Shown piece after piece: positions 1 to 13,310 of a stretch of 64,000 nucleotides of DNA (the first letter of the stretch is position 1; each line of letters starts with the position of its first letter). A program made the position numbers and the translations under genes. The notes below the pieces were generated by a model that saw only the letters and a list, made by a program, of their open reading frames with translations, was not told the DNA's origin and did not search any database. The stretch comes from Siphonodentalium dalli (Eukaryota > Mollusca > Scaphopoda > Gadilida > Siphonodentaliidae), in the NCBI GenBank assembly GCA_032622095.1, contig CP136061.1:49049797-49113796 (forward strand), given 5' to 3'.

Positions 1-2520
1 AATTTGTGCACACAGAGATAAATTGACACAGGGAGTGTCATGGGATAGTTGATATTGACCTCAGATGACTTAAAGAGGCACTAATAATTACAAATAAAGA
101 GCGTTTATTATCAACTTAAAGAAAGAAACTGTGGGAATGTGCCAAATTCCACATTTTCTGGAAAAGTATTTTAAAAGCTAGAGCAAAATTAAATAATTGA
201 TATCCATATGCTCTACTTTTCTCATATTAACATTAAGTATACTAGATTGAACAAACTGTTAAAGAATTACAAAAAAAATTGAAGAAAATTAATATATGGC
301 CCTATGAATGTTTAGTCTTGACTCTTTTCCCAAAAAAATCATTTTTGGTGTTTTTGTCTATTTTAAAAGTTTTGGTGCAAATGAAATAAAAAAAACAACA
401 GGTGTTTAATGTGCAAATTCATTTGAACTTTCCTCTTATTTTAAACACTTTAGTTTGAAAAAAATATCATCAACAATGGAAATTCAGTTAGTTTAATCTA
501 GTATTCTTAAAATGTTACAAGAAAAGCAGGGCATATGAATATAAATTTATTGAGTTACATGATCTCAAATATGGCATTTCGTCACACAAGTTTTGTTTCA
601 TGGGCAAATTGGGCTATGTCCATACAATGAAAAACACATTTTGTCTTCTTAATCATAGATTATTAAGAAAGAATGTTTTTGCACAATCTAGTCAGAAAAT
701 TACTAAAAACAATGAATTAGAGCTTCATTCAATCTAGTTTTTGGAATTCTTAAACGTCAAGTATTGAATTTGGCTCCCAGACAATCATTCTCAATTAGAT
801 ATATCTTACAGTTCCAGAATATCTGGTACACAGAAATCACCTCTATCTGTTATACTTAGTACTAGTATTCAGCATCAGTTGGAGTCTAAGATCAGGTGAG
901 GGAGAGGCATGGATGGCACCACTGATGACCTCATGGAGAGATTGATTCAAGAACACTGATTTTCAAATTTGATTTATTATGGTACTTGCTATGAATTTGC
1001 ACCAAATGAATCAATATGTACCGTAGTTAAGTAGTAGTACATACTTTTGAGCAACTTATCAAGTATTAAGTAATTAAATAAAATATAAATAACGATCTGT
1101 CAATTGTGAATAACTGATCACAACAATTGACTCGCACTAGCTGTGGCAGACTTGAAATTTAATCCTGGATCCTGGATTGAGAATTTGAGACTACTATGAT
1201 GCAAATCATAGGGATGAGAAGTGAAAATGAGTCTGAAGTCAATCGCACCTATTCTCAAATTTCAATAGCAATTTTTATGTCAGGCAATTGGAATGAACTC
1301 ATATATTATAACTGGCAACTTAATTGCCAATGTATATATCGCTGTGCCAAACCTTCGCTTCTAGCAGGATTTATTGTACATGTAGGTCAATATGAGTCAT
1401 TATGACCGCTCTCCCAGATTGCTGTAGTCAAACTAGAAGGGAAGTTGAAGGGTAGGCACTATGACTATGTTCATGACTGAACTAGATTTATTGTAGAATA
1501 TTTGGCTAATAACAGCCTAGAGCTATGTGTTAATAAAATACTTGAATACGTACACCTTCCACGTTAGGTTGTTTATTTTATACCACATGACATACTACTT
1601 GGAAACAGTCATTTTAAATTTACTAGTGTCAGTACTACTAGTACTACTAGGCAGTAGGGGTAGTAACTGTAAATTCCACAGTTGTAGTTGGCACATTTTC
1701 ATTCTGTTGCTATACAGTACACACTGTTGTCAGTGTTGAGACTTGAGTGTTGTTGTTGTGTTCCAGTAGTCACTTGCATAAATTTGACAACATTATAATA
1801 TTATAAATTAATCATAATGTCATTATTAGATCACTTCAGACACTTGTGTTGTGGTTTTTTCTTGTGAGAATGTTCGCTGGTGTATAACCAGTCTGTGTCT
1901 AAGGTGTCACAGTGTTTACTCTCCGAGGTTGCTCAATTTCTCTCGTTGAGACCCGAGAGTTGCCTCTAACAAAATTCAATAAAAAATGTCAACAACAATG
2001 TGAATGTCAACATCATGATTCACGGTCATCGTCACTGTCACCCGAACTTCAATTTAAGTCGAGTTTTTAACCAGTTTATCAGCCAATAGTCGTTGAAATC
2101 ATATGGAAGGATGTAACGTTCCCACTCAATACCACATTCAATTTCGGTAAACTCCGATAATCGTATTCAAATGCGTGTTCTAATCAATTAAGTTCGAATT
2201 CAGCCAAATGAAAAACTTTGTTCGCGTCATTTTATTAAGTTCAGAAAATTGCATATAGCGCATGCGCGAAACGTAAACAGAAAAGCCGGTGGGAGTTCGG
2301 ACTGTTAGAAGGAAGTTCGACCTATTGACAAAATACAGATCAAACTTCCCGTGACGTCACAACACCTAATCACGGATAGCAGCTATCCTCTACCTAACGC
2401 GACACAGTCAAATGCATCGGCAGGGTGAGAGTTAACGTAATCTAACTTTATGACCTCTGACGACGTCATAGAATTTACGCATTGATTTTATCCTGATAAA
2501 AGCATCGTACCACTTGTACC
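1..2520. other. AT-rich intergenic DNA, no gene recognised
   Basis: Both strands were read. The open frames are short and have no recognisable domain or paired splice signals. Only small simple runs (a CTAGTA-rich patch near 1620-1650) stand out. The GC content rises locally around 2240-2500, but no exon could be supported. Confidence 0.5.
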
Positions 2521-2529
2521 TAATAATTG

Positions 2530-2942
2530 AGGCAGATAACTAAAACGGATACATACATATTATATATCGTTGGAAAGATGAAGCCACACAGATTCTAACC
2601 GTGCAAATTATATGACTGGCAATTTATTATTCGCGCTATATCGTATCGATTTGTGAGCACCGAACTGAAATATATTAGCGCAAAACGGCGTAAAAACAGA
2701 TTTGACCTCCGCACGTGAAAAGTTGACCTCGCACGGACAAATAAATATGCCTATGTTCGTCTCCGGCCGAAAATACCCTAAAATACCAAATTTCATCGAA
2801 ATTGGCTTAGTCGTTTTCGAGTCCATCGATTTCAAACACACACACAAACAAACACACACACACACACACCCATACACACACAGATCTTTCAAAATATATA
2901 ATAGATAGACTAGCAGGTTAGCCCGCCACTGGCGGCATTCGT
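2530..2942 (+). repeat. Interspersed repeat with CA-rich tail
   Basis: The 3' part reads 'ccaaatttcatcgaaattgg', then a 'cgttttcgagtcc' module, then a CA/CAAA microsatellite and 'tcaaaatatata-atagat'. This layout is typical of 3' ends of RTE-like or related retroposons in invertebrates. The motif after it ('actagcaggttagcccgcc', 2910-2928) recurs at about 3966-3984, so it belongs to a dispersed or tandem unit. The family is not identified. Confidence 0.5.
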
Positions 2943-4300
2943 CCCATGGCTTTGTTTCAGAAACATGACATTTTTGTAATTATTTGTTTTTATTTATTTT
3001 TGAATATGAATTTAATGTTTTTAAAATTTAATATATTTTGTTTCTGAATTGTTTTTTTATTGTTAATTTTTTTTAATTTTAAATTGTTTTAATTAAATTG
3101 TAAATTGTTTTAATTAATTTTTTTGTTTCTGGCGGAAAAATTTACCCGTATAAATCCCCCCTTCCTAGGAACGACAACCAACGCATTCTTTGTTTCGTGA
3201 AATCTCTCTACGATAACATTGCATTGAATTTAAAACAAACGCTTCCCGTCGGGAAATCTGTCTTCGGGTCGTTGTTGTTGGCATCACGGCTCCCCGAAAA
3301 CTCTCACATTGCCGAAAACGTGTATTTAGTAATATCGTTGTTGTTGATATTTACGGCTTGGGTGCTATTTTCTTATTTAGCAAGTTTGAGCTCAATCGGT
3401 TCGAGTCTATAAAGGACACACTCATATATATGACACTTCCCGTGGGTAGCAAGTTTGAGCTCAATCGGCATTCCCTGGAATTTCCCGTAGATTGGCAGAT
3501 TCCAGTAGCTTTATAACGGTATATCTGGGGAGAAATCTGATGCTATATTCGTGATTATCTGGGATGATTTCGGTATATAACTATATACTGTAAAAACAAA
3601 GCGCGCCATCCGTGCTCGCAGGGTTGGTCAGAAACAAATGTTTTTAAAATTTAATGTATGTTCCGTATATCTCTCTGCAGATGCAAATAACGTTGAATGG
3701 CAAACAGACGCTCTTTATAGAGATGCGTCAAAAACAAACGCTCATTAAATAATCACTTGATTAACCCACGCCGTGCCTTTGCGGTGATTTGAGATTGGAT
3801 AAAGGGTGCTCAGAGCTTCTCGAAAACACGACTACGTCGGTGTCGGTGGGATTTGACACTTACATAGGAAGTTTGAGCTCAATCTGTACACGCGTTTTGG
3901 ATTCTATGAAGTACACACACACACACACACATATATACGAAGTCTCAAAATATATAGTATAGATAGACTAGCAGGTTAGCCCGCCACTGGCGGCAATCGT
4001 CAGAAACGTTGACAATTTTTTAATTTTTTAATTAATTTTTTTAATTAAATTTTTTGTTTTTCAATGAGTTAATTGTGCCTTTTTAATTTTTTAATTAAAT
4101 TTTTTGTTTTTCAATTTTACCCGATTTGACCTTGAATTGATCATTTTCAAGGTCAAGATCACAATTTAACCCGTCCATGACACTTCCCGTAGGTAGCAAG
4201 TTTGAGCTCAATCGGTTCGAGTCTATAAGGACATACACATATATATCATTTGTGGGTACCCGTTTCAAGGTGAAGATCACCTCGGGCGGAAAAACTGATC
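2943..4300. repeat. Related repeat modules and AT-rich low-complexity DNA
   Basis: The module 'agcaagtttgagctcaatc' occurs near 3380, 3450, 3868 and 4195. It is usually followed by 'ggttcgagtctataaaggac' or a similar string and a CA/TA microsatellite. The stretches at 2980-3130 and 4010-4115 are T-rich low complexity. The arrangement looks like several truncated copies of one retroposon 3' end. Confidence 0.5.
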
Positions 4301-5280
4301 CGATGAAAATCTCCCCCGATCCTAGGAAGCCCTAAGTACGTAAGAATCACACAACACGCTCATGTCTGGATACAGTCTTACGTCTGGACACAGACGTAAG
4401 AATCACACTACACGCATACGCTCTTTATCAACGCCACTGCGGATATGAACGCTCTTTAACTATCAACGCGATTGGTCTTATTTGGATACAAATAATGTAA
4501 TTCACAATTAGCAATAGGTCGATATCCTTTCCGTAATCATTACAATCCAATATCATATCATGATCAATTTTTACACCATTACTCCAGGATGAATAATGCT
4601 CAGCCGTAGTTTCATTGGTCTTATTCGTGTGAGTAGTAATTAAAAGTTTCACTGTGGCTGGATTTCGCGGGGATTTCTTGAGTCATTAATTGATTTGACT
4701 TCACAAGAGCTGGACCAACTGTGATTTGAGTTTGAATGGCTTAAAGCCAAACGATTCACCCACCCATCCCAACCCTAATTTTGAGTATATTAACATCATA
4801 ATTATATGCAGCTGTTTTTTATTCCTTTATTTCCATCAAGATAATAACATCATTATCCTTAATGACACTGCAGTTAGTTGTTATTTAATCATTACTTATT
4901 TATTTGAATTTGCATGAAATAGACAATTTGATTTGAATTATTTGCATGAAGCTTGCTTGCTCATCATTTGTATATTTTGTTTTGTTTATGTTGATTCAGC
5001 TCTTGTGTGGTCTAATCAGCCGTCAATAAATCATAATTAATTTAATTAGTGTCACCCTTTTAAATTTATAGTTCCCGGGCTACATGCAGTGAATTAACAA
5101 CACAGTGCCGTTTTTTGTAGCTTTTTTTAAGTTTTCCCGAAATAGAAATAGCTCGATAAACACTTGAAATACCTTTCTATGAGCAGTATAATATGTCACA
5201 GAAAGACACATTTGAGTCATGAAAAATACAACTTTGAACCCGATGTTTGCACGACATGGAACAGAAAAGAGCGTTCCGTG
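4301..5280. other. No gene recognised
   Basis: This is the left flank of the Harbinger element. A small direct repeat ('acgtaagaatcacac' near 4336 and 4390) is the only structure seen. No coding signal was found on either strand. Confidence 0.4.
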
Positions 5281-5283
5281 TTA

Positions 5284-6277
5284 AGCCGCTTTCACACATG
5301 TCCGTTTCTCGGATGCGTTTCCTTGCGTTTCTAATATTTTAACGCATCGGTCGAAATAGTGAAGCTAGCCACACATGCTTGTGTATGCTTTTTTTAGAAA
5401 CGCAGGCGAAACGCAGCATTTCAAGTCCGAGACATGAAAAAAAAGAAACGCATCCGGCAAACGCACATGTGTGAAAGACCCAGTGATATATGGGTCTATT
5501 CTCATTGCACACGCGCGTGCGATTAATCGCAGCGTTTTTTAAGGTCGAGCGGCTCTATATGTGTGCGTTCGATTGCATTCCTTCCTCCCACTGCTAACAG
5601 TTCCCCCAATAGGGGTGGGGTCTGACGAACACATTCATACACAGGGCTAGGGTAGGTTGGAGGATGATAAAGTACTTTTGGTTGGGGGGTGACCACATAT
5701 ATATATATGCTGACACATTAACTTTAATTTCCCTCAGTTCGATTTACTCGGGCATATGTTGAGTATAACGAGCCATGCCATCAAAAAAGTTTTGAGGGTA
5801 CAATTTATATCTAGCTAATTATAATTAGAAATAGAGGGTTCAATTGCATGCAGATGGGCACAAATATGCATATTTTATTCCAACTTGAAACGTATGTAAC
5901 ACTATATAGTACGATCACAACCCAGATTACAGGAGTTTTATGTACATAATCGTAATTATCACTCAAAATTATCAAAAGTGTACGATTCAAGTGGTTCGAT
6001 CAGATCATTAAAATTTTTACTTAAAATTATAGCTATAGGTCTGACAAAAATCGTCTTTCTGTATAAAGCTCATTTAACACAGTTACACTCAAACATATGA
6101 TATCCAGTAAAACTTATGGGGAAAGAGGGGGTGCACATGGGACCCCAATCTGTTGAAGGAAAAAAACTAGATTCTCATGTAGGGAGGATGGTGGACCCAT
6201 GATGGTTGGGAGGGATTTTTTATGTTCAACCCTGAGTATGAACGATTTTTTCAGACCCCCCCCCCCATCACCGAGTG
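5284..6277 (+). repeat. Left terminal inverted repeat of Harbinger element
   Basis: It pairs with 14927-15896 on the opposite strand. The outermost ~200 bp is itself an imperfect palindrome: 'tttcacacatgtccgtttct' near 5291 is mirrored by 'acgcacatgtgtgaaa' near 5460. The end could therefore fold as a foldback structure within each repeat. A short poly-C run lies at the inner edge (about 6256-6266). Confidence 0.9.
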
Positions 6278-6592
6278 TTCATGTATATAGCCGGTGGCAA
6301 CAATGACAATGCGGCACTAGAATTGATGAACCATGTGCCATTCAAATAGAATAAGTGCATGATGGGACTCAGAATTCGACATTAAGAGTCACACACGCAG
6401 CGTTTAAGGTCGAATTCTATCGATTGATTCGATTGTACGCTGTTCACATAAGTGATTGATTTCAATTTGATCGTGATTGGCGGCTTATCATCAGTGGTCG
6501 CACATGCTTAACGGCACATGAATATCTATTGTGGCCAAATATCTGACCTATTATGTTAACGTTCTGTCAGAAGCAGGTTATTCAGTTGCAAA

Positions 6593-7802
6593 ATGCCGGC
6601 CAGACGGAGTTCTCTGTCGCAAAAGCGGAAATTAATTGCCTTGTGGTTGGCCGGAATGGCACACAAACGTTCTTTGAGCCAAAAACGATTCTGGGTTCAT
6701 CCAATTTGTCAAAGAAAAAATATGTTTGGAATTCCGGGCAGTCTTTTAGATGACATCAGAAGGGACGAGGACAAGTTCAAAGAGTTTCTGAGGATAGAAA
6801 TAGAAGAGTTCGACGAACTTCACAAAATCTTGAAAAATTCGATAACCAAGATGGATACACTGTTTCGTCCAGCAATACCATCAGAAAAGCGGTTATAGCT
6901 GTATGCTTCGGTTTCTGGGCACTGGTCAGACATTTGGCGATATAGGCGTGCAATTTGATGTTGGAAAAACCACCGTCAGGGGAATTGTACTGGAAACCTG
7001 TACAGCAATATGGAATACAATGCACGAGAGATATCTGTCTACCCCAAATGCAGCTGAATGGGTGGAAATTGCTGAAGATTTTGAATCGGAATGGAATTTC
7101 CCCCACTGTATTGGGGCGCTGGATGGAAAACACATCAGCATAACTGCTCCTCCAAACTCTGGCACAAAATTTAGAAATTATAAAGGTTTCTTTTTTATTG
7201 TTCTGCAAGCCTTGGTTGACGCTCACTACATGTTCCGTGTTGTGGACATAGGGGCGTACGGGAGCCAAAATGACGCCGGAGTCTTTTCTAATTCTGAATT
7301 TTGCTCGAGACTGGAAAGTAATTTGATGGATTTGCCACTAGATGGAACCCTATTTGGGGGAGACTCAACGATTCCGATGCCATATGTAATTGTTGCCGAT
7401 GATGCATTTCCCCTGAAAACATTCATCATGAAGCCATATCCAGGAAATATTCTGACAAACGACCAAAGAATTTTTAATTACAGACTTTCTAGGGCTCGGC
7501 GTGTGGTCGAAAATTCATTCGGCATTTTAACACAGAGGTTCAGAGTTCTACAGGGACGAATATGTATGGACCCGGAACATGCGGATACCATCGTCAAATC
7601 AGCAGTTATCCTCCATAACTTTCTTCAGAATAACAAGGATGGTGTACGTTCTTTAATTACGACTGCAAATGATAATTCTCAAACTACTGATGGAAGAATC
7701 ACACCCATGTCTGCGACAGCCGTTCGCGATAAATTTTGTGACTATTTTGTCTCCAATTCAGGGAAGATTCCTTGGCAGGATGATATGGTCAATATTGTGT
7801 GA
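6593..7802 (+). pseudogene. HARBI1-type transposase, one frameshift
   Basis: This encodes a PIF/Harbinger transposase (DDE endonuclease that cuts and pastes the element). The first block (6593-6898, start ATG in 'caaaATGcc') has the N-terminal family hallmarks: an arginine-rich 'KRFWVHPI' segment, then an 'EFDELHKIL' helix. It reads into a TAG at 6894-6896. The frame is taken up one base later, and the block 6903-7802 continues the family pattern without loss. That block has 'GALDGKHI' (Asp at block residue 74), 'VVDIGAYGS' (Asp 115), 'VADDAF' (Asp 166/167) and 'RARRVVENSFG' (Glu 203), all acidic residues expected for the DDE fold. The alignment of family motifs across the break needs exactly a single-base shift near 6892-6898, so I call a frameshift rather than an intron. 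Total coding length (~400 codons) is close to the family norm. The partner gene lies downstream on the opposite strand. Confidence 0.9.
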
Positions 7803-9233
7803 AATGCAGATATACATTTACACACTTCCACCAGCTGTGAACTTGAGTGTTGAGTAAACAGGAAATTATATTTTTCGTTTTGGAAATAATTAATATCGAA
7901 AAGAGTTTCTATTGAATATTTGTCTTCACTGTGCGTCATCGGGGAAATGTCCCAGTTAATAATTAAATTTGAGACCAGGAGTCCACTTCCCAAATAGCAT
8001 TCTTCCTTTCATTTTCAATTGAAAAACTTCTGCAGGAGATATATTGATAATTTTTAATGGTATTTTCAACACTCAGATGAAGTTAAAGATGGTCTATCTC
8101 TTGCCACAACACATTTTATATAGTTTCCGGGGTATGTAATAATATTAATCGAAGACCCATGTCGGAAATTTTATATATTGTATATCAATTTTTCTGGTGT
8201 ATTACATACACTCAATTGGGAGATTGTTACGGGAAAAATTTGGAACAGATCGGCCACGATCTCGGTAGATATATATAGTTCTCCCGCTTGCTACTCTCCT
8301 GAAACTTTCGGAGCGTAGCACGCGGAATAACTCTATCTTGTTAGCACTTTTCACCAAGGAAAAATATAAGATATTTTGCCCCAAACTCGGGAATAAATCA
8401 CTTTATTGCGTCTTTATAGACAAATAATATACAAAATATTCAGTTTGTTATGGTTTCATTTACATAAAAAGTTATTCGTAATCTTCAAATCGGGTTTTAT
8501 AAAAACAATTATGTGGTTATAATTGTGTCACTGAAAAGATAAACCATCTTTAAGTAGAGTACACACTTGTAATGAGCACTCACTTTAATGTTCTGGAATT
8601 ACAATATGTGAAGCTGAAAGTACTTTCTTTGCACCAATGTTGAATGGGAATTCCAATGCACAATTCCGGATCAATTCGGTTCACGATACAATTCTTCCTC
8701 GGAGGAGCTCTATGTCAACCACCGGATTGTAATAAAATATATGCATTCTATTTTTTATGGGAGTTAAACCACTATAGCCGAAAACATTTATAATGGCAGA
8801 TTGTAGAAAGACAATTAAAAAGCAAAAACACTCATATAACATCATGTATAGTCAAATTCATGGTCAGTATTTATATCTGGAATACACACACTGAAGCATT
8901 AATATCCATTGGTTGCAAATGTTCAGATAATATTTTCAACAAACGATTGTTGAACTTATTATCTTATATCTGTCAGTATTTAACATAGAAAGGGTTAATC
9001 CATAACATTGATCGTTCACGTCGACTTTATATACTGTTGTCATGGGTTGCTGATAAAGTCGACTTTTCGTAAAATTCTCAATGAGCTAATACATGAGGGA
9101 TAAATAAGCTTTTCCTAACACGACCCCCGTGTATATTCACACAATTCAGAACAATCCGAACTATATCACTATATCAGGCTAAACAATAATAACAATGAAA
9201 TTTAACTAATTAATTACTGTATTATGTATCAAT
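7803..9233. other. Harbinger interior, non-coding
   Basis: This lies between the two convergent transposon genes. No further coding block is seen. A short inverted pair of 'gtcgacttta' / 'taaagtcgac' lies around 9019-9064. Confidence 0.4.
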
Positions 9234-9787
9234 TTATTCGAACTGCAGTTCGTGAATAATGCCTAGAATTCGAATTTTAGCAAGTGAAAAATTACAAGGT
9301 GCCAAAGCCTTCATCGAAGGCTCCAAGCTCTTTAAAAAAAGTGCCATTTCGTCCTCTGGTGATGAGTCGTCAGGTTCGATGAGTTTTTGTGCCACTTCAA
9401 GCATCTTCTCGTTGAAGTAGTCATTTGCTCTTCTTGTATTACGTTTTCCGAAAATCGGCACGTCGATATTGCTCTCGGTGACAGTGTTGTTCGCGGAAGT
9501 CATGTTTTCATTGTCGTTAGTATTGTCCTCATCCAGTTGACCATTTCAAAACTGATCAGGACTGGGTCGATTACTATTCTCGGCTGAATCTGGGGGTGCC
9601 GAATCACCCAAGCTGGAACAAGTGGCTCTCGGCTCTGAGCAACTTTTCAGGAACAGCATGGCTTCATAAAATGTCCACTTGACGTTTTTTCCGCCACCAC
9701 CGTCGCCGCTTTTTTTCTTAACCTCCCCTTTATGTTTCGTGTTGAAGTAATCTTTGAGGTTCCTCCATTTCGACTTGCAAGAATCAA

Positions 9788-10484
9788 CTGGAACAAAAAC
9801 AGAATAAATGTTAATCGATTCACTAAATACTTTCACATATTTTGCTTTGGTCATTGTCTTTATTGGCAAATATATTTATATAACATGAAACCACTATTAT
9901 GTCATTAAAAGCTATTACATATTTCGTTATAACACATAGTGTATATGTCACTAGTGACGATTTAGCGCGTGCTTCCCGACAACATGGCGGCGCGACAAAA
10001 TATTACTTTACATTGATTAGGCGGATTAATACTATTTTGAAAAGCCGCGCATGTCTCAAAAACCAGACACTGCAAATTGATTGATTTGTTCATTAAAGTT
10101 ATTGTCCAAAGTCGTTGCACAAACGAAAATAGAAACAAAACAAAGAGGCAAATTGGGAACTATATTTTTCGTCGCAATCCTGAGCGCTCAATACTGTCGT
10201 ATACGTTTGTGAAGCGTCTCAGCCAACAATGTATATGTCCGGATTTTTTAGCTTCTATTCAGGATTTTCTTTTAGGCGTAAATCTCTAGTTTTTTTCATG
10301 AAAAAACTCGTTTGATAAATTTGATTCACAACTCGTCTACGACTCGTTTCATAACATCTTATATCCCAACATAACTCGTTGGAGATAGTAGCATTTATTT
10401 ATATACACATTCTTTAATATTATCTAGAATTTAGAATGCCATTACACAGTGCCTGTTATATGAAAATGCTTTCATATCATTTTC
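9788..10484. other. Intron of MADF gene, including half of a dispersed palindromic repeat
   Basis: Positions about 10300-10390 ('actcgtttcataacatctta', then 'tatcccaacataactcgttg') match, inverted, the palindromic repeat at 60409-60508. The rest shows no recognised feature. Confidence 0.45.
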
Positions 10485-11520
10485 AAAACGAGAGGCCGAT
10501 CACGATCGGCAGATGTTTAACCCATGCCTTAGCGATAGCGATTAGATATAACTGATAATTGGCCAAGATATGATCACAGTAATCCATATATCAGTACCAA
10601 ACTTAAAATCAAAAGCTCAAATAATATGTCTTAAGAAGGTGCTAAAGTGTTGGGTGGGGAGGAGTCGTTTTAAATCTCATAACTCCGTCCCTATTCACAC
10701 AAGGACCTCTCACTGTGAGATCCAATGGTTTAGCCATTAATCGATTTGACAGATAGGATAAACAATTATCCAGCCAGCAGGTTGTTTATCTTTACCTTCA
10801 TATAACCACACCATAGAGCTCTTAACCATATGCAATCACTCAATTAATAACAGATTTCGCTTGGAATGACATCTATTAAAGTTACTCTCATATACTCAGG
10901 ATATTGGATGTTCCCATGGTAATTTATTGCAATAAAATTTTCATATTTTCATAACAGAACATCACACCTAATTAGTGGTATACAACTAAAACAAATTAGT
11001 GTCAATGAAAATTTTGTTTTCAATTAAATAATTTTGTTATTATTTATATAAAAGTTTTTTAATATTTTTTGTGTGTTAATATGAGCGAGGAGTTCAATCT
11101 AAAAAAAATGAAATGAAAATATCGAATTTAAAAAAAAGGGTCATAACTCCTTTAAAATAAATCGGATCAAACCCATATTCAAACTCGTACTGTATTTTGG
11201 GCTGAGAAACTCGCATACCAAATTTGGTTCCGATCAAATGAAAATTGTTTGAGTTGTGACAGCATGCATGAATTCGAAGTCGAAAAAGGGCCATAACTCC
11301 GTATAAAAAACTCGGATCAAACCCATATTCTAACTTGATCTGTATTTTGGTTCCGGTCGGATAGAAAATGTTCGAGTTATCGCACCATGCGTAAAGTGTC
11401 TACGGACAGACTGACAGACAGACGGACGGACTAACGACGAGTGGTCAATCCGGACGTTGACACTATGTTTACCATACTATGGTATGCGTAAAGTAAACAT
11501 AAAAATCGGTATAAAAACGG
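10485..11520 (+). mobile_element. Satellite-core element (pearl/Helitron-like), family D, interrupted
   Basis: It begins with 'gagaggccgatcacgatcgg' and shares this start with 46289-46350. About two tandem ~165-bp core units follow (11130-11400), each with 'ataactcc...caaacccatattc' and 'catgcatgaattcgaagtc'. Next come a GACA/GACGGACGG microsatellite (11400-11440) and a terminal hairpin around 'accatactatggtatgcg' (about 11468-11490). The stretch 10560-11040 looks like unrelated filler or an insertion. This order of modules is that of pearl-type elements described from bivalves, now usually placed with non-autonomous Helitron-like elements. Confidence 0.55.
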
Positions 11521-12179
11521 TGATACTCACGGGCTCTCCATACATGGCAAATCGACGACAACCCGTTTACAAACACATATCACTGACTAGATTAGCATCA
11601 CTTTCGTAATTTCTGAACATACAATATTTTCATATTGCGAAAAATGTCCATATAATTTTAAAAAAACATATTGTCAACTGTGATGCCCTCCAGAGACGTG
11701 GGGTAATGGGGTATGAGACCCACCCATCCCTTCTAATTTTGGCATAAATTTTCAACAGTTGTACACTAATGCTTGGCACAATCGCAGTTGAAAATTCAGA
11801 CCATCATCTGGCTGAAATTGTGCTGTTAGATTAATTTTTCAAATTGTTTTCAGACCAAATTCATATAATTTAATTTCTACTTTCGTTGAACTTTCCGACT
11901 AATATGGCTATGATTTTGAAAGACCAGAAGTCGAATCATTTCCTACTTCCGCAAGGGGGCAGGAAACAACTCCAGGATACAAGATTGAAATTATATGTTT
12001 TTTAATTTTTGGGACCCATTGCACCACCCCTGGTACGCAAGTTGTTTCCTTTCCGATTTCGGTGCGGTGAAAATAGCAGGATACGGCAGACAAAGGGTGA
12101 GAATTTTTAAATAACCATCCGGATGTAATGGCAATCAGATAAGCTTAATGGAAAGCACCATAAATCTCAGAAAAACACT
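11521..12179. other. No feature recognised (MADF intron)
   Basis: Unique-looking AT-rich sequence inside the Harbinger element. The open frames seen here are short and without domains. Confidence 0.35.
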
Positions 12180-12610
12180 CAAAGGTACTCAATCCGATTC
12201 GATGGTCCCCATACCATAAGATTCCAACAACAATAAAAACAAAATTAAATACTGCTTCAGTTATCAGAATCGATTAATTACCCCAAAACAATGCTAACCA
12301 CAGTCAACTATAATATAAAATTGCCCCAAAAACGTGTTATTTATCAACATTTTGTTTAACGGAATTTGGCCGGATTGCTAAATGTCTAACACCAAAGTCA
12401 CTTGGTTTTAGTGTTATCCATCTTCATCCGCAATTTGATCCGAGACCGTCGGCTTAACACTAATTTTCTAGGCCGCCAAAAATTACATATCTCGGGAAAT
12501 AACAAATTTCAAAAATCGATATCTGATCACTCTGAGCTTCGATGATGGGTTCCTCGAATCGAATCAAATATGTTTTACTCCGAACCAAACAAATAGTAGC
12601 CTGGGAGCGT
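12180..12610 (+). repeat. Dispersed repeat, copy 1 of an inverted pair
   Basis: It aligns in reverse orientation with 19167-19625. Shared blocks include 'atcgattaatt', 'attgcccc' followed by 'gtgttatttatcaac', 'ggccgccaaa', and 'cactctgagcttcgatgatgg' with 'ggttcctcga'. A shorter relative is at 16225-16390. The family is not identified and no coding potential was seen. Confidence 0.6.
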
Positions 12611-12629
12611 TAATTCGGATTATGTATCT

Positions 12630-13310
12630 TTAACTAAACTTGTCAAATAAGGTTACCGGCTAACATATGCGATAAAGTTGGGTTGAACATAATTAAAGTT
12701 ATCTAATCCAACGTTTAGTTAATCGAATCCGACTAGTCGTTGGGTCAGAACTGTTATATTAACTAAACTAGTTGGATTAGACAAAAGTGACCAAACATTG
12801 GGTTATGGTAACCCAACTTCGTAATCAAACATTGGGATAAACTAATCAAACTTTGAGTTTGAAGTAACTAAACATGGTGTTAGAGAAAACATATCAACAT
12901 ATAATTATATTTCATTTCAATTGATGAATTTTAACCATATCATCTGAGATTCTAGTCATTAAATATGATCCCAAAAATAAGTCCAATCAATGGATTAATT
13001 TCTGTCCTTAACGTTTGAATAGAGGAGGGTTGTTGAATTCCGACATAAGAGATGCCTTAACCGTGTATATATTTGAGATTGACACCAATACAGCGAAGCA
13101 TATATGAAAACGAGAGCTCACATCCAGCAAATATTGATCAAGGGGCGCAACTGAAAAACAGTGATTATTAATTGAACTAACCTAACCCAACAATATATCC
13201 CAACAATTGAACCCAACTTCTGGAATTTGGCCCAACCATTAATCCAAATTTGGATAACCAAACTATTTTGACTAAACTCTATTTTGGGTTACTATGGTAC
13301 AGTCTCTGTA
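12630..13310. repeat. Inverted-repeat-like element rich in GTTGGGTT / AACCCAAC
   Basis: The left part (12670-12860) carries several 'gttgggtt' or 'cattggg' motifs. The right part (13180-13300) carries 'aacccaac' and 'cccaacaatt' motifs in opposite orientation. The mirrored layout suggests a degenerate MITE, but clear ends and target duplications were not found. Confidence 0.35.

Noticed and set aside
2608-2892. Minus-strand ORF starting with a CVCVCV run
   Set aside because: It is the translation of a CA microsatellite and retroposon tail.
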